Shown here: positions 16,969 to 26,891 of the stretch, piece after piece
Numbering within the stretch: position 1 is the stretch's first letter
Layout: every line of letters begins with the position of its first letter
NCBI GenBank assembly: GCA_964568805.1
Contig: CAZMRW010000005.1
Location: 26,313 to 90,312 of the forward strand
Origin: CAZMRW01 sp964568805
GTDB taxonomy: Bacteria; Pseudomonadota; Gammaproteobacteria; Methylococcales; Methylomonadaceae
Length of the DNA stretch: 64,000 bases
Direction: 5' to 3'
The notes under the pieces: generated by a model
What the model saw: the letters and a program-made list of their open reading frames with translations, nothing else
The model's database searches: none
What the model was told of the DNA's origin: nothing
Translations under genes and position numbers: made by a program

Positions 16969-19900
16969 ATGGAGCTTGGTATCTATCAAAATATATCTAA
17001 AATCCGCCGAGACTATAATGCCTGGGTTGCCAATGAAACGATGGAAGATTATGCGCTGCGCTTCGCTCCCCGCAGTTTTCGCAAATGGTCGGAATTTCAG
17101 GTAGCCAATACGGCATTCGGCTCGACGTCCTTCCTGGTACTGGAAGCCATTGGCGGTTTTTTATCGATCAATTACGGCTTTACCAACGCGTGCTGGGCCA
17201 TCGTCGCCGTGGCCGCGATTATCTTTATCACCAGCCTGCCAATCAGCTACTACGCCGCTCGCTATAATATCGATATCGATCTGTTGACCCGCAGCGCCGG
17301 TTTCGGCTATATCGGCTCGACCGTCACCTCACTGATCTACGCCTCGTTCACCTTCATTTTGTTTGCACTCGAAGCTTCTATCATGTCGCTGGCTATTGAG
17401 CTGTATTTCCAGATTCCAATCGCCATCGCGCATATTATCAGCGCCGTCATAGTCATCCCGCTGGTCACCTTCGGCATCACCACCATCAGCCGCCTGCAAT
17501 TATGGACCCAGCCTGTTTGGCTGTTATTGCTGATCGTCCCCTACATCGCCGTGATCCGGCATGAGCCTGACGCCTTGTTGACGCTGAAGACCTATTTCTG
17601 GATTGCCGGCAGCGGCCAGGGATTTGACTGGCTGCTGTTTGGCAGCGCTACGACCATTGCTTTTTCTATGATGGCCCAGATCGGGGAACAGGTCGATTTT
17701 CTGAGATTCATGCCTCAAAAGAAAAAATCAAACCGGTGGCGCTGGTGGCTGGCAACTCTTTCTGCCGGTCCCGGCTGGGTCGTGTTCGGCATGGCCAGGC
17801 AAATAGCCGGAGCACTCCTCGCCCATCTTGCCATACGGCATGGCATCCCGGAGGCGCATGCCCATGAACCGACGCAAATGTATCTCATCGCTTACAACGA
17901 ATTCTTCGATGATCAGGACATGGCACTGGCGGCCACGACGTTGTTTGTCATACTCAGCCAGATCAAGATCAACGTAACCAATGCCTACGCCGGTTCCCTG
18001 GCCTGGTCCAATTTTTTTTCGCGCCTGACCCATAGCCATCCAGGCCGGGTAATCTGGCTGCTGTTCAATGTCATGATCGCTCTGTTGCTAATGGAATTCG
18101 GTGTATTCGGCGCGCTGGAAAAAGTGCTGGGCTTATTTTCCCATATGTCCATCGCCTGGATCAGCGCGGTCGCCGCCGAACTGATGATCAACAAGCCGCT
18201 GGGCCTGAGTCCCAACATCGTCGAATTCAAGCGCGCTTACCTGCCTGATCTCAACCCGGTGGGCATCATTTCAACGCTGACCTCGTCGGCCGTGTCCATT
18301 TTGGCCTATATCGGCCTCTTCGGCAGTTATGCCCAGGCTTTTTCGGCCTTTATCGCGCTGGGATTGGCATTCATTATGGTGCCGGGAATTGCTTTTTGTA
18401 TGGAGCACAAAGATTACCTCGCACGCGACCGCACTAAAAATAACCGCAAATTGCATAACACATGTTGTATTTGCGAAAACGATTTCGAGCATGAAGACAT
18501 CGCCCACTGTCCTGCTTATGCCGGCAGTATCTGTTCTCTCTGCTGCACGTTGGATGTCCGGTGTTTCGATGCCTGCAAACCGGGCTCAACGCTGGATTAT
18601 CATCTGGAAACATTTGTCCGGCGCTTTCTGCCTTCAGGACTTCCGTTATCGCTGAAACTGCGTCTGCTTCGCTTTACGATGCTGTTTTCATTTCTGTCGA
18701 TTCTGACCGGCATCTTCGTCGGCATTATCTATTACGAGGATTTATTGACGGTTGCAAGGGATAATTCCGTTTATCACCTGTTGCTGAAAAATTTCATAAA
18801 AACCTATACCTCGTTGCTGGTCTTCATCGGTTTATGCACCTGGTGGCTGATTTTGAATGACGAGTGCCGCCGCATTGCTCACCAGGAAACCGCCAAACAA
18901 ACGCAGAGTCTGCTCACCGAAATAGCGGAGCACAAGCGCACCGACGCCAAGCTGCAGCAGGCCATAACCCTGGCCGATACCGCCAACAGCGCAAAAAGCC
19001 GCTTCCTGAGCAACATGAGCCATGAAATCCGTTCCCCGTTAAACAGTATCATCGGCTATGCGCATATTCTGGATAATGATCCGACGATTCCCGAACACCG
19101 CCTGCAGGCGGTCAAAACGCTGAAACGCAGCAGTGAACATTTGTCGGCGCTGATCGAGGACATCCTCGATATTGCCCGGATAGAAGCCCGTAAATTCGAG
19201 CTCAAGTCCATGCCAATCAATTTTATGGTTTTCATCGACCATCTTGTGCATATTTTTAGAGCCCAGGCGGAAGACAAAGGACTGGTTTTTCATTGCCATT
19301 TCACCAGCGCCCTGCCACAGCGCGTCCGCGGCGACGAAAAGCGGGTCGGCCAAATTTTAATCAACCTGCTGGGCAATGCCGTCAAATTTACGCCTGCAGG
19401 AGAAATCATTTTCCGCATCGGCTACAGCGGCGGCGTCGCCAATTTTCAGATCAGCGATACCGGAACCGGTATCGCTGAAGAACATTTGCAAACTATTTTT
19501 CAGCCCTTTACCCAAGTGAGCTTCGCCTCGGGAAACGCCATATCGGGCAGCGGCCTGGGTTTAACCATCAGTAAAATTCTATCCGAAATCATGGGCGGCG
19601 AACTTACCGTAAAAAGTGAGCCGGGACAGGGTTCAACCTTTACGGTTCGTCTGTTCCTGCCCAGCCTGAGCGCGGAATCCGATATGGCTCCGGAAAAAAA
19701 CATCGCCGGCTATCGAGGCCTGAGACAAAAGATATTGATTGTTGATGATCAAGCTGACCATCGGCACTTGCTGTTATCTCTTTTGGAACCCCTGGGATTT
19801 TATCTCACCGAGGCCGGTTCGGGTGAAGACTGCCTGATAAAGGTTGCTGAAGCCATACCGGATATTATCTTGCTGGATTTATCCATGAACGGCATCAACG

Positions 19901-20352
19901 GTGCTGAAACGGCCGTTCAGCTTCGCCAACGAGGCTATGCCAATCCCATTATCGTTCTGAGCGCCAATGCCTATCCTTCTGATCGACTTGCCGCCATCAA
20001 TGCCGGCTGCAACGATTTTCTGGCCAAGCCCATACAGGCTCACGAACTATACTATAAATTGAAACTGAATCTGGATCTTGACTGGATTTATCAAAATAAT
20101 GATGCCCAGGTAACTGCAATGACAAACCAAACGGCCATACAGCAACCGCCGCAACAGGTCATTGACAAACTCGTCGATTGCATCCGCATTGGCGATCTGA
20201 TGGGACTGACCAAACAACTTGACGAGATCGGTTTAAACTATCCTGACTGTCAGCCATTTACCTTGAGAGTCAGAAAACTGGCCAGTGAATTCCGTATCGC
20301 CGAGATTAAGAAACTGCTTAATCTTGATAGCAAAATTAATCACGAAAACTAG
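16969..20352 (+). CDS. hybrid sensor histidine kinase with N-terminal NCS1-type permease
   Basis: A 1127-residue membrane protein. Residues 1 to about 490 look like a full NCS1 (cytosine-purine / hydantoin / urea-type) permease with about 12 spans. About 498-540 is a cluster of nine Cys plus His (from NTCCICEND to FDACKPG) suited to metal binding. Two more spans follow (about 565-630). Then come HisKA with NMSHEIRSPLNS (H685), an ATPase domain with GSGLGLTISK, and a receiver with phospho-acceptor D970 (ILLDLSMNG). The last 80 residues may be a small phosphotransfer-like or unassigned tail. Transporter-kinase fusions such as CbrA sense a substrate; here urea or a related compound is the likely signal, inferred from the neighbouring urea operon. 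Confidence 0.88.
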   Translation: MELGIYQNISKIRRDYNAWVANETMEDYALRFAPRSFRKWSEFQVANTAFGSTSFLVLEAIGGFLSINYGFTNACWAIVAVAAIIFITSLPISYYAARYNIDIDLLTRSAGFGYIGSTVTSLIYASFTFILFALEASIMSLAIELYFQIPIAIAHIISAVIVIPLVTFGITTISRLQLWTQPVWLLLLIVPYIAVIRHEPDALLTLKTYFWIAGSGQGFDWLLFGSATTIAFSMMAQIGEQVDFLRFMPQKKKSNRWRWWLATLSAGPGWVVFGMARQIAGALLAHLAIRHGIPEAHAHEPTQMYLIAYNEFFDDQDMALAATTLFVILSQIKINVTNAYAGSLAWSNFFSRLTHSHPGRVIWLLFNVMIALLLMEFGVFGALEKVLGLFSHMSIAWISAVAAELMINKPLGLSPNIVEFKRAYLPDLNPVGIISTLTSSAVSILAYIGLFGSYAQAFSAFIALGLAFIMVPGIAFCMEHKDYLARDRTKNNRKLHNTCCICENDFEHEDIAHCPAYAGSICSLCCTLDVRCFDACKPGSTLDYHLETFVRRFLPSGLPLSLKLRLLRFTMLFSFLSILTGIFVGIIYYEDLLTVARDNSVYHLLLKNFIKTYTSLLVFIGLCTWWLILNDECRRIAHQETAKQTQSLLTEIAEHKRTDAKLQQAITLADTANSAKSRFLSNMSHEIRSPLNSIIGYAHILDNDPTIPEHRLQAVKTLKRSSEHLSALIEDILDIARIEARKFELKSMPINFMVFIDHLVHIFRAQAEDKGLVFHCHFTSALPQRVRGDEKRVGQILINLLGNAVKFTPAGEIIFRIGYSGGVANFQISDTGTGIAEEHLQTIFQPFTQVSFASGNAISGSGLGLTISKILSEIMGGELTVKSEPGQGSTFTVRLFLPSLSAESDMAPEKNIAGYRGLRQKILIVDDQADHRHLLLSLLEPLGFYLTEAGSGEDCLIKVAEAIPDIILLDLSMNGINGAETAVQLRQRGYANPIIVLSANAYPSDRLAAINAGCNDFLAKPIQAHELYYKLKLNLDLDWIYQNNDAQVTAMTNQTAIQQPPQQVIDKLVDCIRIGDLMGLTKQLDEIGLNYPDCQPFTLRVRKLASEFRIAEIKKLLNLDSKINHEN

Positions 20353-20406
20353 AACTGTTCCAATTTTACATTCTGAATATGGTGTCTAACCACGCGAGGC
20401 CGTCCG

Positions 20407-21339
20407 ATGATTGATGTTAATCCTTCTACGAACGGTATAGTAATGATTGTAGACGATACGCCGGGCAATCTGGCGCTATTGTCTGACACTTTATCCGATG
20501 CCAACTACAGGGTGCTGGTTGCTACCGATGGCGTCTCCGCACTGGAGCAGATTCAATACCTGAAACCTGACATTATCTTACTGGATGTGGTCATGCCCGG
20601 CATAGACGGCTTTGAAACCTGCCGGCAAATAAAAGCCGACCCATCCATGGCAGGCATTCCGGTGTTATTTATGACCGGACTGAGCGAACTCGACGATTTA
20701 TTACGAGGATTCGGCGAAGGCGGCCAGGATTATATTATCAAGCCAATTCGCCCGCCGGAAGTGCTGGCAAGAATAGAAGTTCATCTGAGCCAATCGCGGA
20801 CGATACGGAGAGCGGAGGAGGCGTTGAATCATGGCGCCTTCTCGGCACTGGCCATCGATCGTTCCGGCCGCATCGCATGGCTGACGCCGGCGGCCCGAAA
20901 ATGGCTGGATGATTTTATGCGTCATTACGCGTCACAGCAACACGTACACATCGGCAGTTTTCTGCCGTCGCCGCTATTCGAATGGGTCAGACAACGTCTG
21001 CATGGCTATAACCAATCGGAAAACGAGTCCTACGAGCAATACCGTTCCAGCTGCGGTTTTTCAGCCACAATGACCCATTGCTATCATCCGGATGAATATC
21101 TCCTGCTGCTGCAGCAGGCCTCTAGCCAATGGAATCTTGAATCGCTTAGGGAAACGATGAAACTGACCTTCCGCGAAGCTGAAATTCTGATGTGGATTGC
21201 ACGAGGCAAAACCAATAAGGAAGTCGGCCTCATCCTGGGAAGCAGCCCAAGAACCATCAATAAGCATCTGGAACATATTTTCGAAAAGCTCGGGGTTTCA
21301 ACGCGGGCCGCAGCGGTCGCCATGGTGCTTCAGCGCTGA
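20407..21339 (+). CDS. response regulator with receiver and LuxR-type DNA-binding domain
   Basis: A 310-residue protein. The receiver covers about residues 10-130 with the phospho-acceptor D60 in ILLDVVMPGIDG and a K in IIKPIRPPE. A middle region with AIDRSGRIAWLTPAARKWL resembles a small PAS-like segment. The C-terminal 60 residues are a LuxR/GerE helix-turn-helix (LTFREAEILMWIARGKTNKEV). It lies 54 bp after the kinase on the same strand and is its probable partner; the dyad before the porin gene is a candidate target. Confidence 0.9.
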   Translation: MIDVNPSTNGIVMIVDDTPGNLALLSDTLSDANYRVLVATDGVSALEQIQYLKPDIILLDVVMPGIDGFETCRQIKADPSMAGIPVLFMTGLSELDDLLRGFGEGGQDYIIKPIRPPEVLARIEVHLSQSRTIRRAEEALNHGAFSALAIDRSGRIAWLTPAARKWLDDFMRHYASQQHVHIGSFLPSPLFEWVRQRLHGYNQSENESYEQYRSSCGFSATMTHCYHPDEYLLLLQQASSQWNLESLRETMKLTFREAEILMWIARGKTNKEVGLILGSSPRTINKHLEHIFEKLGVSTRAAAVAMVLQR

Positions 21340-21431
21340 GTTTCCGCGTTTTAAACCACCTAATTGTCAAAAGCCCGGCTCGCCGATGCATGTTGATTGT
21401 GATGCCAGGACGAAGACAGCTATCGCCTCTA

Positions 21432-22187
21432 TCAAAGCCGGTATTTTGCCGTTCTAAACGGATCCAGACGACTGTGCTCATCAAGGTAATCCTGACGATG
21501 CATAGGTCCGATCAAGAGCAAACCGGCGACAAATCCGCCGGCATGCGCCCAAAAGGCGATCTGGGCCGGACCGCCTAAGGCTGGAATGGCGCTGATGAAC
21601 TGGATTAGAAACCAGTAGCCCAGCATGTACACGGCGGGAATGGCGACCGTGGTCACAAAAAAGCCTATCGGCACCAGGGTGTGGACATAGGCTTTTGGGT
21701 ATAACCGGGCATACGCCCCCATAACACCGCCGATGGCCCCCGATGCGCCCACCATCGGCGTCATTGCAGAAGGATCGGCCATGATTTGAGTGAATGCGGC
21801 CGCCAAAATGCATAGAAAATAAAAAAATACAAATCGCGCCACGCCCATGGAATCTTCGACATTATCGCCGAATATCCACAAAAACCAGAGATTAGTGATG
21901 ATATGAAACCAGCCGCCATGCAGAAACGCGTGGGTTATCAGGGTTGAAATACCAGCTCTGTTGTCCAGTACACAGCTGATATCATCGGTCATGGTCAAGG
22001 TCGTACCCGGGGGCGCCGTGTTGAATAAATCACCTGGAATCAGACTATAAAGACAGAGCGACTTAACCAGGGGCAATACGCCTCCGCCTCCCTGGATAAA
22101 AATCCAGACGATAATATTAAGACCGATAATTGCCATTGTGGCCACCGGCGTGCGTATCGTTGGATTTTCATCGCGTATGGGAAACAT
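21432..22187 (-). CDS. rhomboid-family intramembrane serine protease
   Basis: A 251-residue protein with six or more membrane spans. The catalytic serine is in GASGAIGGVMGAY, the catalytic histidine is in the last span (FWAHAGGFVAG), and the HGGWFHIITNLWFLWIFGDN loop is the rhomboid signature. Such proteases cut single-span membrane proteins within the bilayer. The natural substrate is unknown. It is convergent with the response regulator and 12 bp after mlaA. Confidence 0.92.
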   Translation of the reverse strand: MFPIRDENPTIRTPVATMAIIGLNIIVWIFIQGGGGVLPLVKSLCLYSLIPGDLFNTAPPGTTLTMTDDISCVLDNRAGISTLITHAFLHGGWFHIITNLWFLWIFGDNVEDSMGVARFVFFYFLCILAAAFTQIMADPSAMTPMVGASGAIGGVMGAYARLYPKAYVHTLVPIGFFVTTVAIPAVYMLGYWFLIQFISAIPALGGPAQIAFWAHAGGFVAGLLLIGPMHRQDYLDEHSRLDPFRTAKYRL

Positions 22188-22199
22188 GGAAACCTCTTT

Positions 22200-22991
22200 T
22201 TAATATGGACTCACCGGCCCCAGATTTTCGTTCTCAATATCCTCGTCGAAATGAAATTCTTCGTGATCTTCATCTACAGGGATATTGCCGTCATGGACCA
22301 GGTATTCGCGCTGCTGGAGATAAGCGTTCTTGAAGAAATCATAACGGTCTATCGCCGCCTCGGTTGCGATTTTTTCGGAACTCAGGTTGTCGGCCCGCAT
22401 ATCGACCGCATTCGTCGCGAAGAGCCCGCCAGAAATTGCGGTAGCGATACCGCTAGATACTCCTAAGTCCACATAACTGATAGGATTCATCGCCGCATCA
22501 CCGACGAGGCCGCCTACGCCTCGGGGAGAACTAGGTCCCAAAAACGGCAAGACCAGATAGGGCCCGGTCGACAATCCCCAAACTCCCAGGGTCTGATCGA
22601 AGTCTTCATTATGCTTGGGCAAATCGATCATTTCGGCAACATCGATAAAACCGGCAACCCCGGCAACCGTATTGACCAGAAAACGCGCGCCGTCCTGACC
22701 GCTCTGAGCAACCTTAAATTGCAGCAAATCATTGATAGTAACGCCGATGTCATTAATATTACTGAAAAAATTGCTCACGCCGCGATCGACAAAAGACGGC
22801 GTGATCCATTGATAACCCTTGGCGACAGGTTTCATCACATAATCATCCAGGTTATCATTAAAAGTTTGTGCTCCCCTATTCCAGCCTTCCCACGGATCTT
22901 TCGGGTCCTTAACCGCAGTTGTTGAGCAGCCGCCTAAAAGCGCGGCCAACAGTAGTCCTGTAATTTGCGTGATCAATTTATTATTTTTCAT
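22200..22991 (-). CDS. mlaA: MlaA (VacJ), phospholipid-transport lipoprotein
   Basis: A 263-residue outer-membrane lipoprotein with lipobox LLGGC at about residues 17-21. DPWEGWNRGAQTFNDNLD and PFLGPSSPRGVGG are MlaA signatures. It removes misplaced phospholipids from the outer leaflet together with the MlaFEDBC importer. The ATG at 22991 was chosen because the signal peptide begins there. The other mla genes are not nearby. Confidence 0.94.
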   Translation of the reverse strand: MKNNKLITQITGLLLAALLGGCSTTAVKDPKDPWEGWNRGAQTFNDNLDDYVMKPVAKGYQWITPSFVDRGVSNFFSNINDIGVTINDLLQFKVAQSGQDGARFLVNTVAGVAGFIDVAEMIDLPKHNEDFDQTLGVWGLSTGPYLVLPFLGPSSPRGVGGLVGDAAMNPISYVDLGVSSGIATAISGGLFATNAVDMRADNLSSEKIATEAAIDRYDFFKNAYLQQREYLVHDGNIPVDEDHEEFHFDEDIENENLGPVSPY

Positions 22992-23123
22992 TATATCCAC
23001 TCTAAATTCCGGTAATATTTTCATTCCCGCTTAAGTACGCGTAACATATCACAAATAAGCCTGGTCATCGAGTACTCGCTTGTTTATATTCTTCTATTAT
23101 TCAAGGCCTCATAACTTCCTTAG

Positions 23124-23789
23124 ATGGATACACCCATAATCCCATTAGACAAACGGTTCAGAGGCTACCTGCCTGTGATCATAGACATTGAAACCTCAGG
23201 TTTTAATCCAAAAAAGAATGCATTACTGGAAATCGCCGCGGTTATAGTCGAGTTTAATTGCAAGCGGGAACTGGAAATCACCGAACGCTATTCAACCCAT
23301 ATTATGCCGTTCAAAAATGCGGAACTGGATGAGTCTGCGCTCAAGTTTAACGGCATCGACCCTTTCCATCCTTTTCGCATGGCGGTCGAAGAGACGGATG
23401 CCTTGCATATGATTTTTAAGCCAATCCGTCATGCCATCAAGCGAAATCATTGCACCCGGGCGATACTGGTAGGCCATAATCCTGCTTTTGACATCAACTT
23501 CCTGAATGCCGCCATCCAGCGAACCCAAAACAAACGCAGCCCCTTTCATCCGTTCAGCACCTTCGATACCGCCACGTTGGGCGGACTGGTTTATCAGGAG
23601 ACCGTGCTCGCCAAAATTGCCCGGGCGGCCGGCCTTGAATGGAATAATGAAAAAGCTCACTCGGCACTTTATGATGCGGAAATGACCGCTGAATTATTTT
23701 GCCTGATCGTTAACAGATGGAAACGACTAGAAGACTTAACAGAGTCCAGGCCAGGGAATGAGCTTTTGTCAACATCCGGCGAGCGCTAG
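23124..23789 (+). CDS. rnt: RNase T, 3'-5' exoribonuclease
   Basis: A 221-residue DEDDh exonuclease that trims tRNA and 5S rRNA 3' ends. Exo I is VIIDIETSGFNP, Exo II is GHNPAFDINFLNAA, and Exo III is HSALYDAEMTAELF. GFNPKKNALLEIAAV is characteristic of RNase T. The length is normal for the family. It stands alone, divergent from mlaA. Confidence 0.94.
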   Translation: MDTPIIPLDKRFRGYLPVIIDIETSGFNPKKNALLEIAAVIVEFNCKRELEITERYSTHIMPFKNAELDESALKFNGIDPFHPFRMAVEETDALHMIFKPIRHAIKRNHCTRAILVGHNPAFDINFLNAAIQRTQNKRSPFHPFSTFDTATLGGLVYQETVLAKIARAAGLEWNNEKAHSALYDAEMTAELFCLIVNRWKRLEDLTESRPGNELLSTSGER

Positions 23790-23978
23790 AAAGGCGTTTG
23801 CTTGGCATAAGCCATTGATCAGACTTCAAAGCAAGCCGGGGAACCCGCCTGTCTTAACATTGCTTTACTGCATCGCCCGACTTTTTGAGTTTAAGCTGCA
23901 TCCGAGCGTCGGCTTTATTGGCACGGCCTGATTGACGCTTGCTTCCTAAACGCCGTATGATGAGCCATCAGGGGTAAC

Positions 23979-25424
23979 ATGCGTGCAATCATGGGCCAAG
24001 AAATTTCTTTAACACACTTTGATGAAGACGATTTTCGATCTTTTCATCATAAACTGGAGCAAGAAACCCTGCTGCTTAATCGCCTGCTTGAGCAAAAAGC
24101 CTGCTCCTTACGCAAACCCGTGGCCGGTTTTGAAATCGAAGCCTGGCTGGTTGATAATGCGATGCGGCCTTCGCCGATCAATAAACAATACCTGGAAAGT
24201 TTGAATGATCCGCTGGCGTCGGTCGAATTAGCCAAATTCAATATCGAACTCAACAGCGATCCGATTCCGTTAACCGACGATGTTTTTGACCGCCTGCACA
24301 GTCAGTTGCAATCGACCTGGACAAAAGCGCGCCAACATGCGGAAACGCTGGATCACCATATTGTCATGATCGGCATTCTCCCCACCCTGGCTCAGACCGA
24401 TTTAACTCTGGGCAATATGTCGGACATGCACCGATACCGGGCGCTGAACGAACAAATTCTGCAAGCGCGCGGCAAGCCTATTCATATCGACATCGGCGGT
24501 ATTGAACATCTGAAATTCGAGCATCACGATGTAATGCTCGAGTCGGCCACCACATCGTTTCAAACGCATATTCAACTGCCGATAGCGATTGCCCATCATT
24601 ATTATAATGCCTCGATCATCGCCTCGGCCGCCATGGTGGCTTTATGCGCCAACTCTCCGTTCCTGTTCGGCAAGGAACTCTGGCACGAAACCCGAATCCC
24701 CCTGTTCGAACAAGCCATTGAAACCGGCGGTTACGACGGCGCCTCGCATGGCCCCCTAAGACGCGTCAGTTTCGGTTCCGGTTTCGCAAGGCATTCGATC
24801 ATCGAATGTTTTCAGGAGAATTTGCTGCATTTCCCGATTTTATTGCCGGTCAACCAGAACACTGCAGCCGAAACCTTTGCGCATTTACGCCTCCATAACG
24901 GCACCATCTGGCGATGGAACCGGCCGCTGGTGGGTTTTGACGAAGACGGCACCCCTCATATTCGGGTGGAACATCGTACGCCTGCGGCGGGACCGACGGT
25001 GATCGACGCAATCGCCAATGCCGCTTTTTATTACGGCCTGGCCCAAAATATTTGCGAGGAAATCATCAATAAGGGTTTACCGCTCACTTTCGCCCAAGCC
25101 AAGGATAACTTTTATCAGGCGGCCCGTCATGGTCTGGACGGCGTCATTGTCTGGTTTGACGGTTCCAAACATCGGCTGGACCAACTATTACATGCCGAAC
25201 TGTTGCCCAGAGCGGTTTCCGGCCTGCAATCCTTTGGCGTCGCTCCATCCGGAATTGATGCCTATCTTGGCATCATCCGGCATCGCATTGCCTCCAAACA
25301 AAACGGCTGTTGCTGGCAACGCCGCTATATAAGTGAAAATAACCCTGATTTCACCGAAATGACCCGACTTTATCTAAAAAATCAAAATGCCGGCAACCCG
25401 GTCAGCGAATGGATAGTCAAGTGA
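23979..25424 (+). CDS. glutamate-cysteine ligase-like carboxylate-amine ligase (GCS2/COG2170 type)
   Basis: A 481-residue protein of the glutamine-synthetase fold GCS2 group. FEIEAWLVD near residue 52 supplies the acidic metal ligands, and NIELNSDPIP and RVEHRTPAAGPTVIDA are family motifs. Members join a glutamyl or other carboxyl group to an amine in an ATP-dependent way. The exact substrate is unknown; glutamate-cysteine ligation is only one option. It starts the three-gene operon that continues with an M14-type protein and a HIT protein (overlapping starts). An ATG at 23991 is a possible alternative start; ggggt lies before 23979. Confidence 0.82.
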   Translation: MRAIMGQEISLTHFDEDDFRSFHHKLEQETLLLNRLLEQKACSLRKPVAGFEIEAWLVDNAMRPSPINKQYLESLNDPLASVELAKFNIELNSDPIPLTDDVFDRLHSQLQSTWTKARQHAETLDHHIVMIGILPTLAQTDLTLGNMSDMHRYRALNEQILQARGKPIHIDIGGIEHLKFEHHDVMLESATTSFQTHIQLPIAIAHHYYNASIIASAAMVALCANSPFLFGKELWHETRIPLFEQAIETGGYDGASHGPLRRVSFGSGFARHSIIECFQENLLHFPILLPVNQNTAAETFAHLRLHNGTIWRWNRPLVGFDEDGTPHIRVEHRTPAAGPTVIDAIANAAFYYGLAQNICEEIINKGLPLTFAQAKDNFYQAARHGLDGVIVWFDGSKHRLDQLLHAELLPRAVSGLQSFGVAPSGIDAYLGIIRHRIASKQNGCCWQRRYISENNPDFTEMTRLYLKNQNAGNPVSEWIVK

Positions 25425-26476
25425 ACAAACCCAGTCTGATTCAATTGGATTATCTGCCCGATGGCCTGCTCGATGCCGACGTCAATATGCTACATACGAT
25501 TTTGCCAGGCCCTTCCTTGATTCATTTACCCGGCAAGCATGAAGCCCCCCTGTTTATCTCTGTCCTGCTGCACGGTAATGAACCGACGGGAATTAAAGCC
25601 GTCCAGTCGCTGCTAAAAAAATACCAGGCAATGGAACTGCCCCGTTCGATATCCCTATTCATTGGCAATATTACAGCTGCCGGTCAAAATATGAGAAGAC
25701 TGGATGATCAACCAGATTATAATCGCATTTGGCCAGGCACCGAACTGCCGCCCTGCGCGGAGACAGAACTGGCGGCGGAAGTCGTCTCCATTATGAGCCG
25801 GCGCAAGGTTTTCGCCAGCGTTGATATACACAACAATACCGGTTTAAATCCCCATTACGCCTGTATAAACCGGCTTGATAACCGGTTTTTACAATTGGCA
25901 TCCCTGTTTGGCCGATTGATCGTCTATTTCATCCGTCCCAAAGGGGTTCAATCGGCCGCCTTTGCGGAATTATGTCCGTCAGTCACGCTTGAATGTGGCC
26001 GTCCGGGTCAACAACATGGCGTAGAGCATGCTCTGGAATTTCTGGATGCTTGCCTGCATTTGAGCGAGTTCCCGGAACAGCAGGTTAATCCCCGGGACAT
26101 CGATCTTTTTCATACGGTAGCCCAGGTAAAAATAGCGGATGACGTCAGATTCAGCTTTCATCAGGTCGATGCCGACCTGTTGCTTAACGAAGATATTGAA
26201 CGTATGAATTTTACCGAGGTCACCCCGGGTACTGTGTTGGGAACCATTAAACATAACGCCGACATTCCCCTTATTGTTCAAGACGAATATGGCAATAATG
26301 TGACTGATGATTTTTTCAGCCTGCAAAACAGTGATCTGAAAATCATCCGGTCGGCCATGCCGTCGATGCTGACCCTTGATGAGCGGATTATCAGGCAGGA
26401 TTGTCTCTGTTATTTAATGGAAAGAATCCACATTACCGGCACAACTCATTTTCAGTTGTCTTTTTCAAATGACTGA
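25409..26476 (+). CDS. succinylglutamate desuccinylase / aspartoacylase-family (M14) protein
   Basis: A 355-residue zinc carboxypeptidase-fold protein. The HGNEPTG motif at about residue 53 gives the His and Glu zinc ligands, and SVDIHNNTGLNPH the second His. The last third holds a beta barrel-like region. Enzymes of this group remove acyl groups from amino-acid derivatives. The gene overlaps the ligase gene by 16 bp and the HIT gene by 8 bp, so the three are likely one unit. The substrate is unknown. Confidence 0.85.
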   Translation: MDSQVNKPSLIQLDYLPDGLLDADVNMLHTILPGPSLIHLPGKHEAPLFISVLLHGNEPTGIKAVQSLLKKYQAMELPRSISLFIGNITAAGQNMRRLDDQPDYNRIWPGTELPPCAETELAAEVVSIMSRRKVFASVDIHNNTGLNPHYACINRLDNRFLQLASLFGRLIVYFIRPKGVQSAAFAELCPSVTLECGRPGQQHGVEHALEFLDACLHLSEFPEQQVNPRDIDLFHTVAQVKIADDVRFSFHQVDADLLLNEDIERMNFTEVTPGTVLGTIKHNADIPLIVQDEYGNNVTDDFFSLQNSDLKIIRSAMPSMLTLDERIIRQDCLCYLMERIHITGTTHFQLSFSND

Positions 26477-26891
26477 ACAGTTTAAGCTGCACCCCCAACT
26501 TGAACGCGATTGTATCGGTCTGGGCCGGCTGGGTTTATGCCGATTGCTGATGATGAACGACAACCTTTACCCCTGGTTTATCCTGGTTCCGGAAAAAGCC
26601 GGTATTACTGAAATTTATCAATTAAGTAAACCGGAGCAACTCCAGTTGACCGAAGAGTCCTGTTTTCTTGCAGAAAATCTGGCTGTGTTATATCAAGCCG
26701 ACAAAATGAATATTGCAGCCATCGGCAACCTGGTGCCACAACTCCATATCCATCACATCGTCCGATACAGGAACGACAGAGCCTGGCCGGCTCCCGTCTG
26801 GGGGAAATTTGACCGGGTTCCCTATACACAGGATCAAATCGACGACCATATCATCCGCGTTAAAAATCAGTTAAAAGATCGTTTGGGATGA
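26469..26891 (+). CDS. HIT-domain protein
   Basis: A 140-residue protein of the histidine-triad nucleotide hydrolase/transferase superfamily. The motif reads LVPQLHIHHIVRYRND, so the His-x-His-x-His pattern is replaced by His-Ile-His-His and the catalytic arrangement is altered. MNIAAIGNLVPQLHIHHIVR aligns with HIT proteins that have this variant. Last gene of the operon with the ligase-like and M14-like genes. Catalytic activity should be treated as unproven. Confidence 0.85.
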   Translation: MTEQFKLHPQLERDCIGLGRLGLCRLLMMNDNLYPWFILVPEKAGITEIYQLSKPEQLQLTEESCFLAENLAVLYQADKMNIAAIGNLVPQLHIHHIVRYRNDRAWPAPVWGKFDRVPYTQDQIDDHIIRVKNQLKDRLG

